From: Bacteroidales bacterium UBA4772
GTDB taxonomy: Bacteria; Bacteroidota; Bacteroidia; Bacteroidales; VadinHA17
DNA length: 64,000 nt
Direction of reading: 5' to 3'
NCBI GenBank assembly: GCA_002403305.1
Contig: DHHM01000015.1
Coordinates: 1 to 64,000 of the forward strand
In this document: piece after piece, positions 35,206-44,461 of the stretch
Layout: each line of letters starts with the position of its first letter
How positions within the stretch are numbered: position 1 is the first letter of the stretch
Program-made: the position numbers and the translations under genes
The notes under the pieces: generated by a model
What the model was told of the DNA's origin: nothing
Database searches by the model: none
What the model saw: the letters and a program-made list of their open reading frames with translations, nothing else

Positions 35206-36012
35206 TTAACCCTGTGTTACCGTACCGGTTGCAAAGTCGAGTTCCGACCCGAAAAGGCTGTGCGGTATTGAGTAGATCAGAAGCAGTATTACCGCTGCGG
35301 CGATGGTGTAACCAGGGCGCTCTTTTTTGCGGTTCATGATAACCGCAAAAGTCCATACAATAACGGCAATCAATAACTTATTGTCTGTAAGGTCCCAACC
35401 GAACGGGATACCTGTCCAGAGATCACCGAAAGCATGTTTCTGCACCAGCGGCCCCAGTACCATGCCCCCGGCCAGCAGCAGCCACAGCGCCCAACGACCG
35501 TATCTTCTTTGCTCGGAGTGGCCGAAGGCGGCGGTAAGACCCGCCAGGTTCGACAGAAGCATGGCAAAAAACATAATGATAATATGCGGTAACATTATCA
35601 CTGCCGGCACGTCACCCTTGAACCTTATCACCACAGGATTCTCCTTCATGACAGTGGTCTCGACTCCCGAAGCAGCTTTCAAAACAATGTAATACTCAAG
35701 TTTGCCGGCGGCAGGCTGGGAGGGAAGCTCACCGGCCAGGTGCACACCGTCATGCTTCATCTCCATAGCAGTCCATTCTTCATTCATCTTCAGTCGGCGG
35801 TAAAATATCTCACCCGTTACCTGCTCCGGTATTTCAAGTTTTATCATGCATGGATGGGTGTTTGTCTGGCTCCGCTTGAGTGCGAACGAGTACTCCGTTC
35901 CGTCAATGGTCGTCGTGGTCTTGTAGGGATATGTAGGTCCGGTTGTCCTCTGGTATATTGCGGCGGCGATTGTAATCATCACGGCTATGGTCCAGAACAG
36001 GAAGTTTTTCAT
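35206..36012 (-). CDS. Conserved membrane protein of unknown function
   Basis: 268 aa. An N-terminal helix (about 3-18) is followed by a ~120-residue extracytoplasmic beta-rich domain (FALKRSQTNTHPCMIKLEIPE) and then four helices (about 137-160, 172-190, 206-226, 233-252). I do not recognise a named family, although similar proteins are familiar from Bacteroidota. No operon partner: the gaps to both neighbours exceed 20 bases and no enzyme motif is visible. Confidence 0.65.
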   Translation of the reverse strand: MKNFLFWTIAVMITIAAAIYQRTTGPTYPYKTTTTIDGTEYSFALKRSQTNTHPCMIKLEIPEQVTGEIFYRRLKMNEEWTAMEMKHDGVHLAGELPSQPAAGKLEYYIVLKAASGVETTVMKENPVVIRFKGDVPAVIMLPHIIIMFFAMLLSNLAGLTAAFGHSEQRRYGRWALWLLLAGGMVLGPLVQKHAFGDLWTGIPFGWDLTDNKLLIAVIVWTFAVIMNRKKERPGYTIAAAVILLLIYSIPHSLFGSELDFATGTVTQG

Positions 36013-36033
36013 GTTTAATAAGCTGATATATTG

Positions 36034-37800
36034 TTATAACTGAATGATTAATAGCTCCCGAGCTCCATTGCGCAAGACTTCGACAGGTACCGTCTGGCCA
36101 GGCTTGAGCTGGCTGAGCCTGAACATGTAGTCCTCGATATTGCTGACCGGCTTGCTGTCTATAGCCACGATGATGTCACCCTTTACCATCCCTGCCAGTG
36201 CAGCCGGTCTGCCGGGAGTGACAAAATCTGCCCTCAGCCCGTTTGTGACATTGCCGGCAAAATCGGGCATTATGCCGAAGGTGATACCTCTCCTGCGGCC
36301 CATGGGACTCGTCGGTTCCTTTGGTCCGGCCTCGGTGAAGGCAAGCCTGGAGGGGCTGTTCGCCGACCATGATACCAGGTCCGTCAGAAGGTCACCTATC
36401 TTCACCATCGCTTCAAAATTCAACTTGTCCGGGGTGTCAAAGGGAGTGTGGTAATCGAGATGGGCCCCTGTGGTAAAGTAAAGTACCGGTATGTTCTTTC
36501 CGTAGAATGAGGAATGGTCTGAAGGACCGTAACCCTCAGAGGTGAAGGAGAGCCTTACCGCCGTCGTGTCACTGTGTGATATCACCGTGTCACGCAGACC
36601 TGCAGCCGTACCCACTCCGCCAACCTGCAGGCCGTTACCCTCTTTCATCCGTCCCACCATATCAAGATTAATCATCAGGTTGACAGCAGAGGGGTCAATG
36701 CCCATATTTTCAACAAAGTGCTTTGATCCCAGCAGTCCCATCTCCTCACCTGAGAAGGCCACGAAGATGATACTCCTTGCGTGTTCTCCCTTCTCTGCGG
36801 CCAGCCTCTCAGCCAGTTCGATCATAAGAGCTACTCCTGAAGCATTGTCGTCGGCTCCGTAATGGATTGCCACGGTATCGGGGACCCTGCTTGAGGAGCC
36901 AGGTCCGCCCATGCCGAGATGATCATAATGCGCTCCGATTATTACATACTCACCTGGATTTGAGTTCCCCTCCATCATCATGACCACGTTGGAGGTGATG
37001 GCCTCCCTCTTCTCCACATCCGCCTCGGCATAAACCGTAGTCTGCGTTATCAATCCTGTGGCGGATTTTGAATCTGCAGCCTTCTCTTCAAGCTCTTTTA
37101 TGGTGGCTTCAGTGCCTTTGAGAATCGAGTCAGCCACGCTTCTCCTGATCTGCAACACCGGCACTCCGGCCCGTGACTCGCTGCGCGATGGTTTGTCAAG
37201 GTTGTCAGCCACATCCCATGTCTCGCCTGACACCAGCAGGACTCCTGCTGCGCCTTTTTCTCTGGCATTCAGCACTTTGATGCGGTCACTGCTGATAGAT
37301 CCGTAGCCTACCGAGGCTGTATCCGACTCGGGGTAACCCCTGAGCAGCAAAGCCCATTTACCCGTAACATCCAATCCGGAGAAGTCATCCCGGTAAAGCG
37401 TGTCACCCGACGGTAACAGCCCGTAACCGCAGAAGACCACCTCAGCCAGCAGGGAAGAGTTTGCAGAGAGCGCCAGGGGCATAAAGTCGGTGCCGGTCAT
37501 AAACTCCTTTCCGTTGACGACCAAACGGTTGTTTTTGCCAGGCTCAGCAGCCACATTTACGCTGAAGGGCTGCAACCCCGATTCAATGAAAGGATTGGCT
37601 CCGGCTTTCTCAAACTCCGTCGCTATGTAAAGCGCTGCCAGTGAGTCGCCTCCTGTTCCCGTACCTCTCCCGAAAAACTTGTCAGATGCAAGCTTCCCGG
37701 TGATGAGGGTCAGCTCCTCAGCCGTGATGGATGGATTTTTCCCGGTACCGGCACATGCAGTGAGGACAATGACAGCACATAATATGAAGACAACTCTCAT
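36034..37800 (-). CDS. M28 family aminopeptidase with PA and PDZ domains (lipoprotein)
   Basis: A 588-aa lipoprotein (MRVVFILCAVIVLTAC lipobox). A PA domain (about 110-250) is inserted before the M28 zinc domain: GAHYDHLGMGG (His), YGADDNASGVALMIELAE (Asp), FSGEEMGLLGSKHF (Glu pair), SDHSSFYGKNIPVLYFTTGAHLDYHTP (Asp, His). A C-terminal PDZ domain (about 495-588, FVTPGRPAALAGMVKGDIIVAIDSKPV in segments) follows. The combination fits a membrane-anchored exported aminopeptidase feeding on oligopeptides. Confidence 0.92.
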   Translation of the reverse strand: MRVVFILCAVIVLTACAGTGKNPSITAEELTLITGKLASDKFFGRGTGTGGDSLAALYIATEFEKAGANPFIESGLQPFSVNVAAEPGKNNRLVVNGKEFMTGTDFMPLALSANSSLLAEVVFCGYGLLPSGDTLYRDDFSGLDVTGKWALLLRGYPESDTASVGYGSISSDRIKVLNAREKGAAGVLLVSGETWDVADNLDKPSRSESRAGVPVLQIRRSVADSILKGTEATIKELEEKAADSKSATGLITQTTVYAEADVEKREAITSNVVMMMEGNSNPGEYVIIGAHYDHLGMGGPGSSSRVPDTVAIHYGADDNASGVALMIELAERLAAEKGEHARSIIFVAFSGEEMGLLGSKHFVENMGIDPSAVNLMINLDMVGRMKEGNGLQVGGVGTAAGLRDTVISHSDTTAVRLSFTSEGYGPSDHSSFYGKNIPVLYFTTGAHLDYHTPFDTPDKLNFEAMVKIGDLLTDLVSWSANSPSRLAFTEAGPKEPTSPMGRRRGITFGIMPDFAGNVTNGLRADFVTPGRPAALAGMVKGDIIVAIDSKPVSNIEDYMFRLSQLKPGQTVPVEVLRNGARELLIIQL

Positions 37801-37887
37801 AGTTCATTTTTTAGCGTCGGTAAAAATAGCATTCTTTTAATATCCGGGCGGGGTGATATTTGCAATACTCCGCTCAGCTTGTCAAAA

Positions 37888-39099
37888 TCAGCTGAACTGA
37901 AGCAAGGCTTTCTTTATCAGTGAGATGGCATCACGAAGCTGCTCCTCGGTGATCACAAGTGGCGGAGCAAACCTGATGATGTGCCCGTGAGTCGGTTTCG
38001 CCAGCACCCCCAGCTCCATCATCGCCAGGCAGACATCCCACGCCTCCCTGCCGTCTTTGGGCCTGATGACGATGGCATTTAAAAGTCCCTTGCCGCGCAC
38101 CAGCTCTATCATGTCCGACTTAATAGCCTTCATCTCGTCACGGAATATCCTGCCGAGCCTCTCAGCCTTTTCTGCCAGCTTCTCCTCCCTTATCACCTCC
38201 AGTGCTGCTATCGCAACCTTTCCGGCAAGCGGGTTTCCTCCGAAAGTGGAGCCGTGCTCGCCCGGCTTAATGGTTAACATGATCTCATCATCAGCCAGCA
38301 CTGCCGAGATGGGCATTGCTCCCCCGGAAAGCGCCTTGCCGAGAATGAGTATGTCAGGCCTGACATACTCATGATCGCATGCCAGGAGCTTACCCGTACG
38401 TGCCAGCCCGGTCTGCACCTCATCGGCAATGAACAGTACATTCCTGCTCTTGCAGAGATCATAGGCTTTTTTGATATATCCCTCATCCGGAACAAAGACA
38501 CCTGCCTCACCCTGTATCGGTTCTACAAGGAAACCGGCCACGTCAGGATCTTCCAGAGCCTTCTCCAGCGCCGGTATGTCATTGTAGGGTATGGTGATGA
38601 ATCCGGGAGTAAAGGGACCGTAATCCTTGCGTGCATCCGGGTCAGTAGACATGGAAATGATGGTGATGGTGCGCCCGTGAAAGTTGCCTTCGCAGACGAT
38701 GATCTTCGCCTGATCCTGCCTGATGCCCTTCTTCAGGTATGCCCACTTGCGGCAAAGCTTGAGGGCTGTCTCGTCACCCTCGGCACCGCTGTTCATGGGC
38801 AGTACTTTGTCATAGCCGAAGTATTTTGTGATGTACTCTTCATATTCCCCCAGCACCGAGTTAAAAAATGCCCTGGAGGTGAGCGTTAGTTTCTGCGCCT
38901 GCTCAATCAGCGCTGCAGTTATTTTAGGATGGCAGTGGCCCTGGTTCACGGCTGAATAGGCCGAGAGAAAATCATAGTATCTCTTGCCTTCCACATCCCA
39001 TACATATGCCCCTTCGCCACGGTCAAGAACCACCGGCAGGGGATGATAGTTATGTGCTCCGTACTTCTCTTCTCTCTCAATGTAATCGTGAGGTTTCAT
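37888..39099 (-). CDS. rocD: Ornithine--oxo-acid aminotransferase
   Basis: PLP-dependent class III aminotransferase, 403 aa, converting ornithine to glutamate semialdehyde. Diagnostic parts: EEKYGAHNYHPLPVVLDRGEGA at the N terminus (given here as positions 9-30), NSGAEGDETALKLCRKW, FIADEVQTGLARTG and the PLP-lysine motif LILGKALSGGAMPISAVL. These fit ornithine aminotransferase better than acetylornithine aminotransferase because of the YGAHNYHPLPVVL start. Monocistronic. Confidence 0.93.
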   Translation of the reverse strand: MKPHDYIEREEKYGAHNYHPLPVVLDRGEGAYVWDVEGKRYYDFLSAYSAVNQGHCHPKITAALIEQAQKLTLTSRAFFNSVLGEYEEYITKYFGYDKVLPMNSGAEGDETALKLCRKWAYLKKGIRQDQAKIIVCEGNFHGRTITIISMSTDPDARKDYGPFTPGFITIPYNDIPALEKALEDPDVAGFLVEPIQGEAGVFVPDEGYIKKAYDLCKSRNVLFIADEVQTGLARTGKLLACDHEYVRPDILILGKALSGGAMPISAVLADDEIMLTIKPGEHGSTFGGNPLAGKVAIAALEVIREEKLAEKAERLGRIFRDEMKAIKSDMIELVRGKGLLNAIVIRPKDGREAWDVCLAMMELGVLAKPTHGHIIRFAPPLVITEEQLRDAISLIKKALLQFS

Positions 39100-39173
39100 A
39101 TCGTTTTTATTTATTGTGTTGTCAGCAGGGTGGCAATGTTACAAAGCTTTTTCGACAAAAAGAATATAAACAA

Positions 39174-39857
39174 TCATGATTCATCGTCGAGGAGGCCCGG
39201 CCGCTTTTCACGGGTGATTCGGACCGATTCCTCAAAACGCCATTTTTCTATCTCCCCGGTGTTTCCTCCAAGAAGGATATCAGGCACTTTCCATCCCCTG
39301 AAATCTGCAGGCCTGGTGTAAACGGGCGGCGCCAGCAGATCATCCTGGAACGAGTCGGAGAGCGCCGATTCGGCATCTGAGATGGAACCCGGCAGTAACC
39401 TCACAATGGCATCAGTTATCACGGCGGCCGGCAATTCGCCCCCGGTAAGTACATAATCGCCTATCGATATTTCCCGCGTGATGAGACGGTCCCTGATGCG
39501 CTGATCCACACCCTTGTAGTGACCCGCAAGGATAACGATATTCTCCTTCATCGACAGCTCGTTGGCAAGAGACTGACTGAAGGGTATGCCGTCGGGCGAC
39601 GTGTAAATGATCTCATCATAGTGCCGCTGCGAAGTGAGATGAGTGATGCAGTTGTAGACCGGCTCAATCATCATTACCATACCTGCTCCGCCTCCGAAGG
39701 GATAGTCGTCAACACTCCTGTGCCTGTCGGTTGAATAATCACGCAGGTTGATGATGTTAATCTCAACCACACCCCTATCCCGTGCCCGTTTGATGATCGA
39801 ATCACTGAACGGACTGCGCAGCAGGTCGGGCAGTACTGTAATGATATCTATTCGCAT
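39174..39857 (-). CDS. trmD: tRNA (guanine37-N1)-methyltransferase
   Basis: A 227-aa SPOUT-class enzyme. It starts MRIDIITVLPDLL and has the trefoil-knot motifs DYPFGGGAGMVMMIEP, GHYKGVDQRI and SIGDYVLTGGELPAAVITDAIVRLLPG (in segments). The C-terminal domain carries YTRPADFRGWKVPDILLGG. The frame extends 20 codons upstream of the chosen ATG, but that region overlaps the promoter at 39915. TrmD makes m1G37 in tRNAs reading CNN and GGG codons. Confidence 0.97.
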   Translation of the reverse strand: MRIDIITVLPDLLRSPFSDSIIKRARDRGVVEINIINLRDYSTDRHRSVDDYPFGGGAGMVMMIEPVYNCITHLTSQRHYDEIIYTSPDGIPFSQSLANELSMKENIVILAGHYKGVDQRIRDRLITREISIGDYVLTGGELPAAVITDAIVRLLPGSISDAESALSDSFQDDLLAPPVYTRPADFRGWKVPDILLGGNTGEIEKWRFEESVRITREKRPGLLDDES

Positions 39858-39894
39858 AAAAACCCCTTTGGTAAATCTAATGCAGTTTTTTTTG

Positions 39895-39902
39895 TATATT
39901 TG
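39895..39902 (+). promoter_or_regulatory. -7 promoter element for the DUF1508 gene
   Basis: TATATTTG, matching TAnnTTTG, 43 bases upstream of the ATG at 39946. Confidence 0.5.
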
Positions 39903-39914
39903 GAAACGACACGA

Positions 39915-39922
39915 CAAAGTTA
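39915..39922 (-). promoter_or_regulatory. -7 promoter element for trmD
   Basis: On the minus strand TAACTTTG matches TAnnTTTG, 57 bases before the trmD ATG. It lies only 12 bases from the oppositely directed element at 39895, so the two transcripts would start by running through each other's promoter. Confidence 0.45.
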
Positions 39923-39945
39923 ACCTTTAAATAAATTTAGTAATA

Positions 39946-40278
39946 ATGGGAAAATTTGTTATCTCGAAAAGAAAGAACGGCGAATTTCAGTTTAACCTTC
40001 TCGCCGGTAACGGTCAGGTTATACTGGCCAGTGAGGGCTACGCATCAAAACCTTCATGCGTGAACGGCGTCAAGTCGGTTAAGAAGAATGCTGCTGACCC
40101 CAGGAGGTTCGATGCAAAAGTGGCCCAGAACGGGAAATTCTATTTCAATCTGAAAGCATCAAACGGTCAGGTTATCGGTAAGAGCGAAATGTACGAAGCT
40201 CAGGCCAGTTGTGACAACGGCATTGCCTCTGTTGCCAAGAATGCTTCCGGAGCAACCATTGACGACCAGACGAAGTAG
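39946..40278 (+). CDS. DUF1508 (YegP-type) protein, two repeats
   Basis: 110 aa made of two tandem ~48-residue DUF1508 modules: FVISKRKNGEFQFNLLAGNG with VILASEGYASKPSCVNGVKS, and the second beginning FDAKVAQNGKFYFNLKASNG with VIGKSEMYEAQASCDNGIAS. The family is small, basic-to-neutral and cytosolic; function is not established. Its stop is 4 bases from the end of the convergent amidohydrolase pseudogene. Confidence 0.92.
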   Translation: MGKFVISKRKNGEFQFNLLAGNGQVILASEGYASKPSCVNGVKSVKKNAADPRRFDAKVAQNGKFYFNLKASNGQVIGKSEMYEAQASCDNGIASVAKNASGATIDDQTK

Positions 40279-40282
40279 ATTT

Positions 40283-41306
40283 TTATCTGTTTCTTTCGAA
40301 GACTATCTTTCCGTCAACGATAGTATAGTTAGTTTTCACGGACATAATCATCTCCTCGCTGATATTGAAGATATCTTCTGAGAGGATTGTTATGTCTGCT
40401 AAATATCCCTTCCTCAACATACCCTTTCTGTCATCCATAAACTGGGCGTAAGCTGCCCCCAGCGTATAATATTCGATGGCCTTGCCCATGGTGATCTTCT
40501 CCATCGGGAACCATCCGTCTCCCTCTTCTCCCTTGCGGTCTTTCCTTGTCACTGAGGCGTAAAGCCCCTCCATAGGGTTCAGCGGCTCCACGGAATAGTC
40601 GGTGCCGAATGCCAGCTGTGCCCCGCTGTCGGCCAGGCTCTTCCAGGCATATGCCCAACGGCTTCGATCGGTGCCAATGCGCTTCTCCGCGAACCGCTTG
40701 TCAGTGATGCAGTGAGTGGGCTGCATCGAGGCGATGACGCCCAGCTGTGCAAAACGAGCCAGGTCTTCCTCTGTGAGTATCTGTGCATGCTCCGAGCGAT
40801 GACGGCTGTCACGGATGCCGTTGACCTCCCTTGCCTTCTCGTAGGCATTCAGTATCCAGTTGTTGGCCTTCGGCCCGATGGCATGTATACCTATCTGAAA
40901 CCCCCGGCTGTCGGCAGCCAGCACCCTGGCCTCCAGCTCCTCGTAACTCATCTGCGGCAGCCCTGTCTTTTCAGGCTCGTCATAGAATGGTTCAAACATC
41001 ATCGCCGTGGCCGAGCCGAGAGTGCCGTCCATGAAATCTTTCAGGTAACCAAACCTGAGCCAGTTGCCTGCCGCCGGCATCGATCACCCTTGTGGTTGAA
41101 GGATCAATATGCCTGCTTATCTTTCTCTGACTGCCAACGGCCAGTATCACGTTGCCCCTTATGGCAACGGCCTCAGCATCCGGCACCCGGGAATCAGCGG
41201 TAAAGACCCTTCCGTTAACAATTACAAGGTCGGCGGTCTCCGCTCTCCCGCAGCCCGCTGAGAGCATAAGAAAAAGAACAATTAGTGCAATTATGCTTTT
41301 TTTCAT
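40283..41306 (-). pseudogene. YtcJ-type amidohydrolase with large internal deletion and frame change
   Basis: The upstream piece (from 41306) has a lipoprotein-like signal (FLMLSAGC) and the amidohydrolase start ADLVIVNGRVFTADSRVPDA to TTRVIDAGGR. At about 41080 the homology jumps, in another frame, to AGNWLRFGYLKDFMDGTLGS, which in YtcJ-like enzymes lies some 200-250 residues further on. The missing part holds the HxH metal motif and much of the barrel. The downstream piece (40283-41080) keeps GIHAIGPKANNWIL, HRSEHAQILTEEDL, FGTDYSVEPLNPMEGLYAS and the C-terminal beta domain. The full family length is about 550 aa. Both pieces are well conserved, so the deletion is recent, or the assembly is wrong here. 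Confidence 0.85.
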
Positions 41307-41400
41307 GATTTTCGTATGTCAAAACTGATGCAGGATAAAAAAATAGACATTACTTTAGGTCCCAGTTTGCCTGTGAACATAAACTCCAATATTTCACACG

Positions 41401-42687
41401 ATGAAAAATAAGATCATTCCTCCGGGGTATCTCTACACAAAAGGATACACCAACTACGTGTTCATTCTGCTGTTCCTGCTATATATGTTCGATTATATCG
41501 ACAGGATGGTTGTGACATCCATGTTCGTGCATATCGAGCAGGATCTCGGGATCACCCATACGCAGAGCGGACTGCTCGTTTCGGCTGTTTACTGGGCCAT
41601 TGTTCTGCTGACATTCCCCATCTCAATCCTTGTCGACCGCTGGAACCGTACCAAGACCATTGGTATCATGGCCGTCATCTGGAGCCTCGCCACGGCCCTG
41701 TGCGCACTTACAGGCAATTTCGTGCAGCTGGTTCTGGCAAGAGCCCTGATAGGAGTGGGCGAGGCTGGCTATGCTCCCGGAGGAAGCGCCGTGATATCCG
41801 GTCTTTACCCCGAGGAGAAGAGATCGAAGATGATGGGCCTATGGAATGCATCCATACCTCTCGGCACAGCAATAGGCGTCCTTATAGGTGGATTCATCGC
41901 AGCCAGGCTTGGATGGAAGCATGCTTTCGGCATTGTTGCACTGCCAGGAATGATAGTCGCTGTACTCTTCTTTTTTGTCAAGGATTATAAAACTGTCGAT
42001 CTCTCATTTACAGACAGCTTTAACATCAAGGTGAAGATGAAGAAGATGGATGTGGTCAGGGAATTTCTCTCAAAACCATCTCTGCTTCTGACCTATTTTG
42101 GATTTGCTGCGGTTGTGTTTGTGACAACTTCACTGATGACATGGCTCTCAACCTATTTTCATGTCACCCGTGACCTGTCTGTAGAAAAAGCCGGCTCAAT
42201 GGCCAGTGCGGTTATGGTACTGGCAATAGTAGGGGCACCGCTGGGAGGAATCATAACAGACAGATGGCGAAAATCAAATATCAGGGCCCGTCTTCTGTTT
42301 CCGACGATAACAACGGTATCGTCGGCAATCCTGCTCATGTTTGCACTGTGGATGACCCATGGCACAATACAGTATGTATTCTTCCTGCTGATGGGGGTGA
42401 CGGTCACTGCTTTCCTGCCGGCAGCCGCTGCAGTGACACAGGATGTGATACACCCCGGGATGAGGGCCATGTCATATGCAGTGGCCGTGGTGGTGCAGAA
42501 CCTGCTGGGGGCCTCCACCGCGCCGCTGGTCATCGGTAAACTCTATGACATGTTTGATATTGAAAAAGCCATGGCACTGCTTCCGTTCATGCTCCTCATT
42601 GGTGCTGCGCTGTTTTTTGCGGGCTCCCGGTATTATGTGAAAGACCTTGAAAAGACAGAGAAGATCAAACTGCAGGCTGAAGAGTAG
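41401..42687 (+). CDS. MFS transporter (spinster-like)
   Basis: 428 aa with twelve transmembrane helices. The loop 2-3 motif VDRWNRTKTIGIMAVIWSLAT and the GARALIGVGEAGYAPGGSAVISGLYP-like stretch (about residues 108-138, here beginning LARALIGVGEAGYAP) place it among the spinster/sugar-acid-type members of the major facilitator superfamily; the substrate cannot be read from the sequence. It follows the amidohydrolase remnant divergently and precedes lepB on the same strand by 81 bases. Confidence 0.88.
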   Translation: MKNKIIPPGYLYTKGYTNYVFILLFLLYMFDYIDRMVVTSMFVHIEQDLGITHTQSGLLVSAVYWAIVLLTFPISILVDRWNRTKTIGIMAVIWSLATALCALTGNFVQLVLARALIGVGEAGYAPGGSAVISGLYPEEKRSKMMGLWNASIPLGTAIGVLIGGFIAARLGWKHAFGIVALPGMIVAVLFFFVKDYKTVDLSFTDSFNIKVKMKKMDVVREFLSKPSLLLTYFGFAAVVFVTTSLMTWLSTYFHVTRDLSVEKAGSMASAVMVLAIVGAPLGGIITDRWRKSNIRARLLFPTITTVSSAILLMFALWMTHGTIQYVFFLLMGVTVTAFLPAAAAVTQDVIHPGMRAMSYAVAVVVQNLLGASTAPLVIGKLYDMFDIEKAMALLPFMLLIGAALFFAGSRYYVKDLEKTEKIKLQAEE

Positions 42688-42768
42688 TTGCCGGCAGGGC
42701 CAGGAGTCTCATGCATCAGGCTGACTTCTGAATATATTATAGTAGATTTGCAGCGAAAATTAAAAGCG

Positions 42769-44169
42769 ATGAAGGAACTTTTGCATAACAGATATTTTAA
42801 ATTCGGTGTGGCAGGCCTGCTCTACCTGCTCTGGGTCATCTGGGTGGGTAACTACTGGCTGCTCCTCGGATTGCCCATTGTTTTTGACATCTACGTCAGC
42901 AAAAAAGTCAACTGGGCCTTCTGGAAGAAACGCAACGGCAATAACAGCACCCTGGTTGAATGGCTTGATGCATTGATCTTTGCAGTAATCGCAGTCACGC
43001 TTATCAATATCTTCCTTTTCCAGAACTACCGCATACCAACCCCCTCAATGGAGAAAACTCTCCTTGTGGGTGATCATCTTGCCGTCAGCAAGGTGGCCTA
43101 CGGTCCACGCATGCCCAATACTCCGTTAGCCTTTCCCTTTACCCAGCATACGCTGCCTTTCACAAAGGGTAAGGGTAAGTCCTGGTCCAACCTTGTGCAG
43201 TGGGATTACAAGAGACTTAAGGGATTCGGTCATGTCAAAAACGATGACATAGTGGTATTCAACTTTCCTGCCGGTGATACTGTATGCCTTGAGAACCAGG
43301 CCGTGAGCTACTATGAACTGGTCAGGGAGAGGGCCGAGATGCTCAATGCTGAAGATATCAGGGCAAACAGACCGCTCAGGGAGAAAGAGCAGTATAATGC
43401 CCTTGCCAGGCAGCTGATATGGAATGAGTATACTGTCATCTACCGACCTGTTGACCGCCGCGACAATTATGTCAAGCGCTGTGTTGGCATTCCCGGCGAT
43501 ACAGTATTCATAAAGGGCGGTCAGCTCTTTGTTAACGGTGTTGCAGCCAGGGTTCATGAGACACAGCAGACCTCATACTACGTCCGCACCAACGGCACCC
43601 GGATCAACCCGAAGGCTTTTGAGCGAATGGATATCTCCCGGTCAGACCAGTCGATGATGCTCTCCGGCACTGTATACCGGCTGCCCCTGACAGCAAAAAA
43701 CGCCGAACTGATATCTGGTTTTGCCAATGTCACCGGAATCGAAGCCGACTACAGAAGGGCAGGGGAGTACGCCCCGTATATATTCCCGCATGACCCGCAA
43801 TACAGATGGAACGAGGATAACTTCGGTCCGCTATGGATACCGAAAAAGGGAACCACGGTGAAGCTTGACATGGCCAACATCAGCCTCTACACCTCCGTAA
43901 TTGACATCTACGAGGAGAATGATCTGGAGATAACCGATACAGTCATCTATATCAACGGTTCACCCGCTGACAGCTATACCTTTAAGATGGATTACTACTG
44001 GATGATGGGTGATAACAGGCATGATTCGGCTGACTCACGCTTCTGGGGATTCGTCCCGGAAGACCATATAGTAGGACGCCCGGTGATCGTATGGCTCTCC
44101 ATAGATAAGGAGGCACAGGGATTTAAAAAGATAAGGTTCAAAAGATTCTTCAAAGGAGCCAAGCGATGA
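42769..44169 (+). CDS. lepB: Signal peptidase I
   Basis: A 466-aa type I signal peptidase of the long Bacteroidota form. One or two N-terminal helices (about 10-35 and 65-85) precede the catalytic serine in RIPTPSMEKTLLVGDHL and the general-base lysine in NYVKRCVGIPGDTV; box E is MGDNRHDSADSRFWGFVPEDHIVG. The long insert between the serine and lysine boxes (about 110-230) is usual for the phylum. Start chosen at the ATG of MKELLHNRYFKFG; the frame is open further upstream but without family similarity. Confidence 0.95.
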   Translation: MKELLHNRYFKFGVAGLLYLLWVIWVGNYWLLLGLPIVFDIYVSKKVNWAFWKKRNGNNSTLVEWLDALIFAVIAVTLINIFLFQNYRIPTPSMEKTLLVGDHLAVSKVAYGPRMPNTPLAFPFTQHTLPFTKGKGKSWSNLVQWDYKRLKGFGHVKNDDIVVFNFPAGDTVCLENQAVSYYELVRERAEMLNAEDIRANRPLREKEQYNALARQLIWNEYTVIYRPVDRRDNYVKRCVGIPGDTVFIKGGQLFVNGVAARVHETQQTSYYVRTNGTRINPKAFERMDISRSDQSMMLSGTVYRLPLTAKNAELISGFANVTGIEADYRRAGEYAPYIFPHDPQYRWNEDNFGPLWIPKKGTTVKLDMANISLYTSVIDIYEENDLEITDTVIYINGSPADSYTFKMDYYWMMGDNRHDSADSRFWGFVPEDHIVGRPVIVWLSIDKEAQGFKKIRFKRFFKGAKR

Positions 44170-44224
44170 TTTCCGCTTTGCGATTTATGATTTTCGATTT
44201 AATCACTGATAGCTGATCTGTAAT

Positions 44225-44434
44225 TAATTCGCAAATCGCACAATGCAATTCGCACATCGCAATTCGCAATTCGCAATTCGCAATTCGCAAATCGCAAATC
44301 CAAATCGTCAATCGCACATCGCAATTCGCAAATCCAAATCGTCAATCGCACATCGCAATTCGCAAATCCAAATCGTCAATCGCAATTCACAAATCGCAAA
44401 TTCAAATCGTCAATCGCACATCGCCAATCGCAAA
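44225..44434. repeat. Heptamer array (AATTCGC/AAATCGC) with 34-bp higher-order period
   Basis: Seven-base words AATTCGC, AAATCGC and CACATCG follow one another. CAAATCGTCAATCGC recurs at 44301, 44335, 44369 and 44403, exactly 34 bases apart, so the heptamers are nested in a 34-bp unit. The array lies between convergent lepB and rplT, immediately before a terminator. A short open frame inside it simply translates the repeat. Confidence 0.9.
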
Positions 44435-44435
44435 T

Positions 44436-44460
44436 AAAAAAGCGGGTCGCCCCGCTTTTT
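44436..44460. terminator. Bidirectional terminator between lepB and rplT
   Basis: AAAAAGCGGG, a 4-base TCGC loop and CCCGCTTTTT form a perfect hairpin with A and T runs on either side. It ends one base before the rplT stop codon region, so it probably serves both convergent units. Confidence 0.85.
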
Positions 44461-44461
44461 A

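Noticed and set aside
44225..44434. Regular 34-bp spacing that could suggest a CRISPR array
   Set aside because: The repeat is continuous with no unique spacers, is itself made of heptamers, and no cas genes are nearby.
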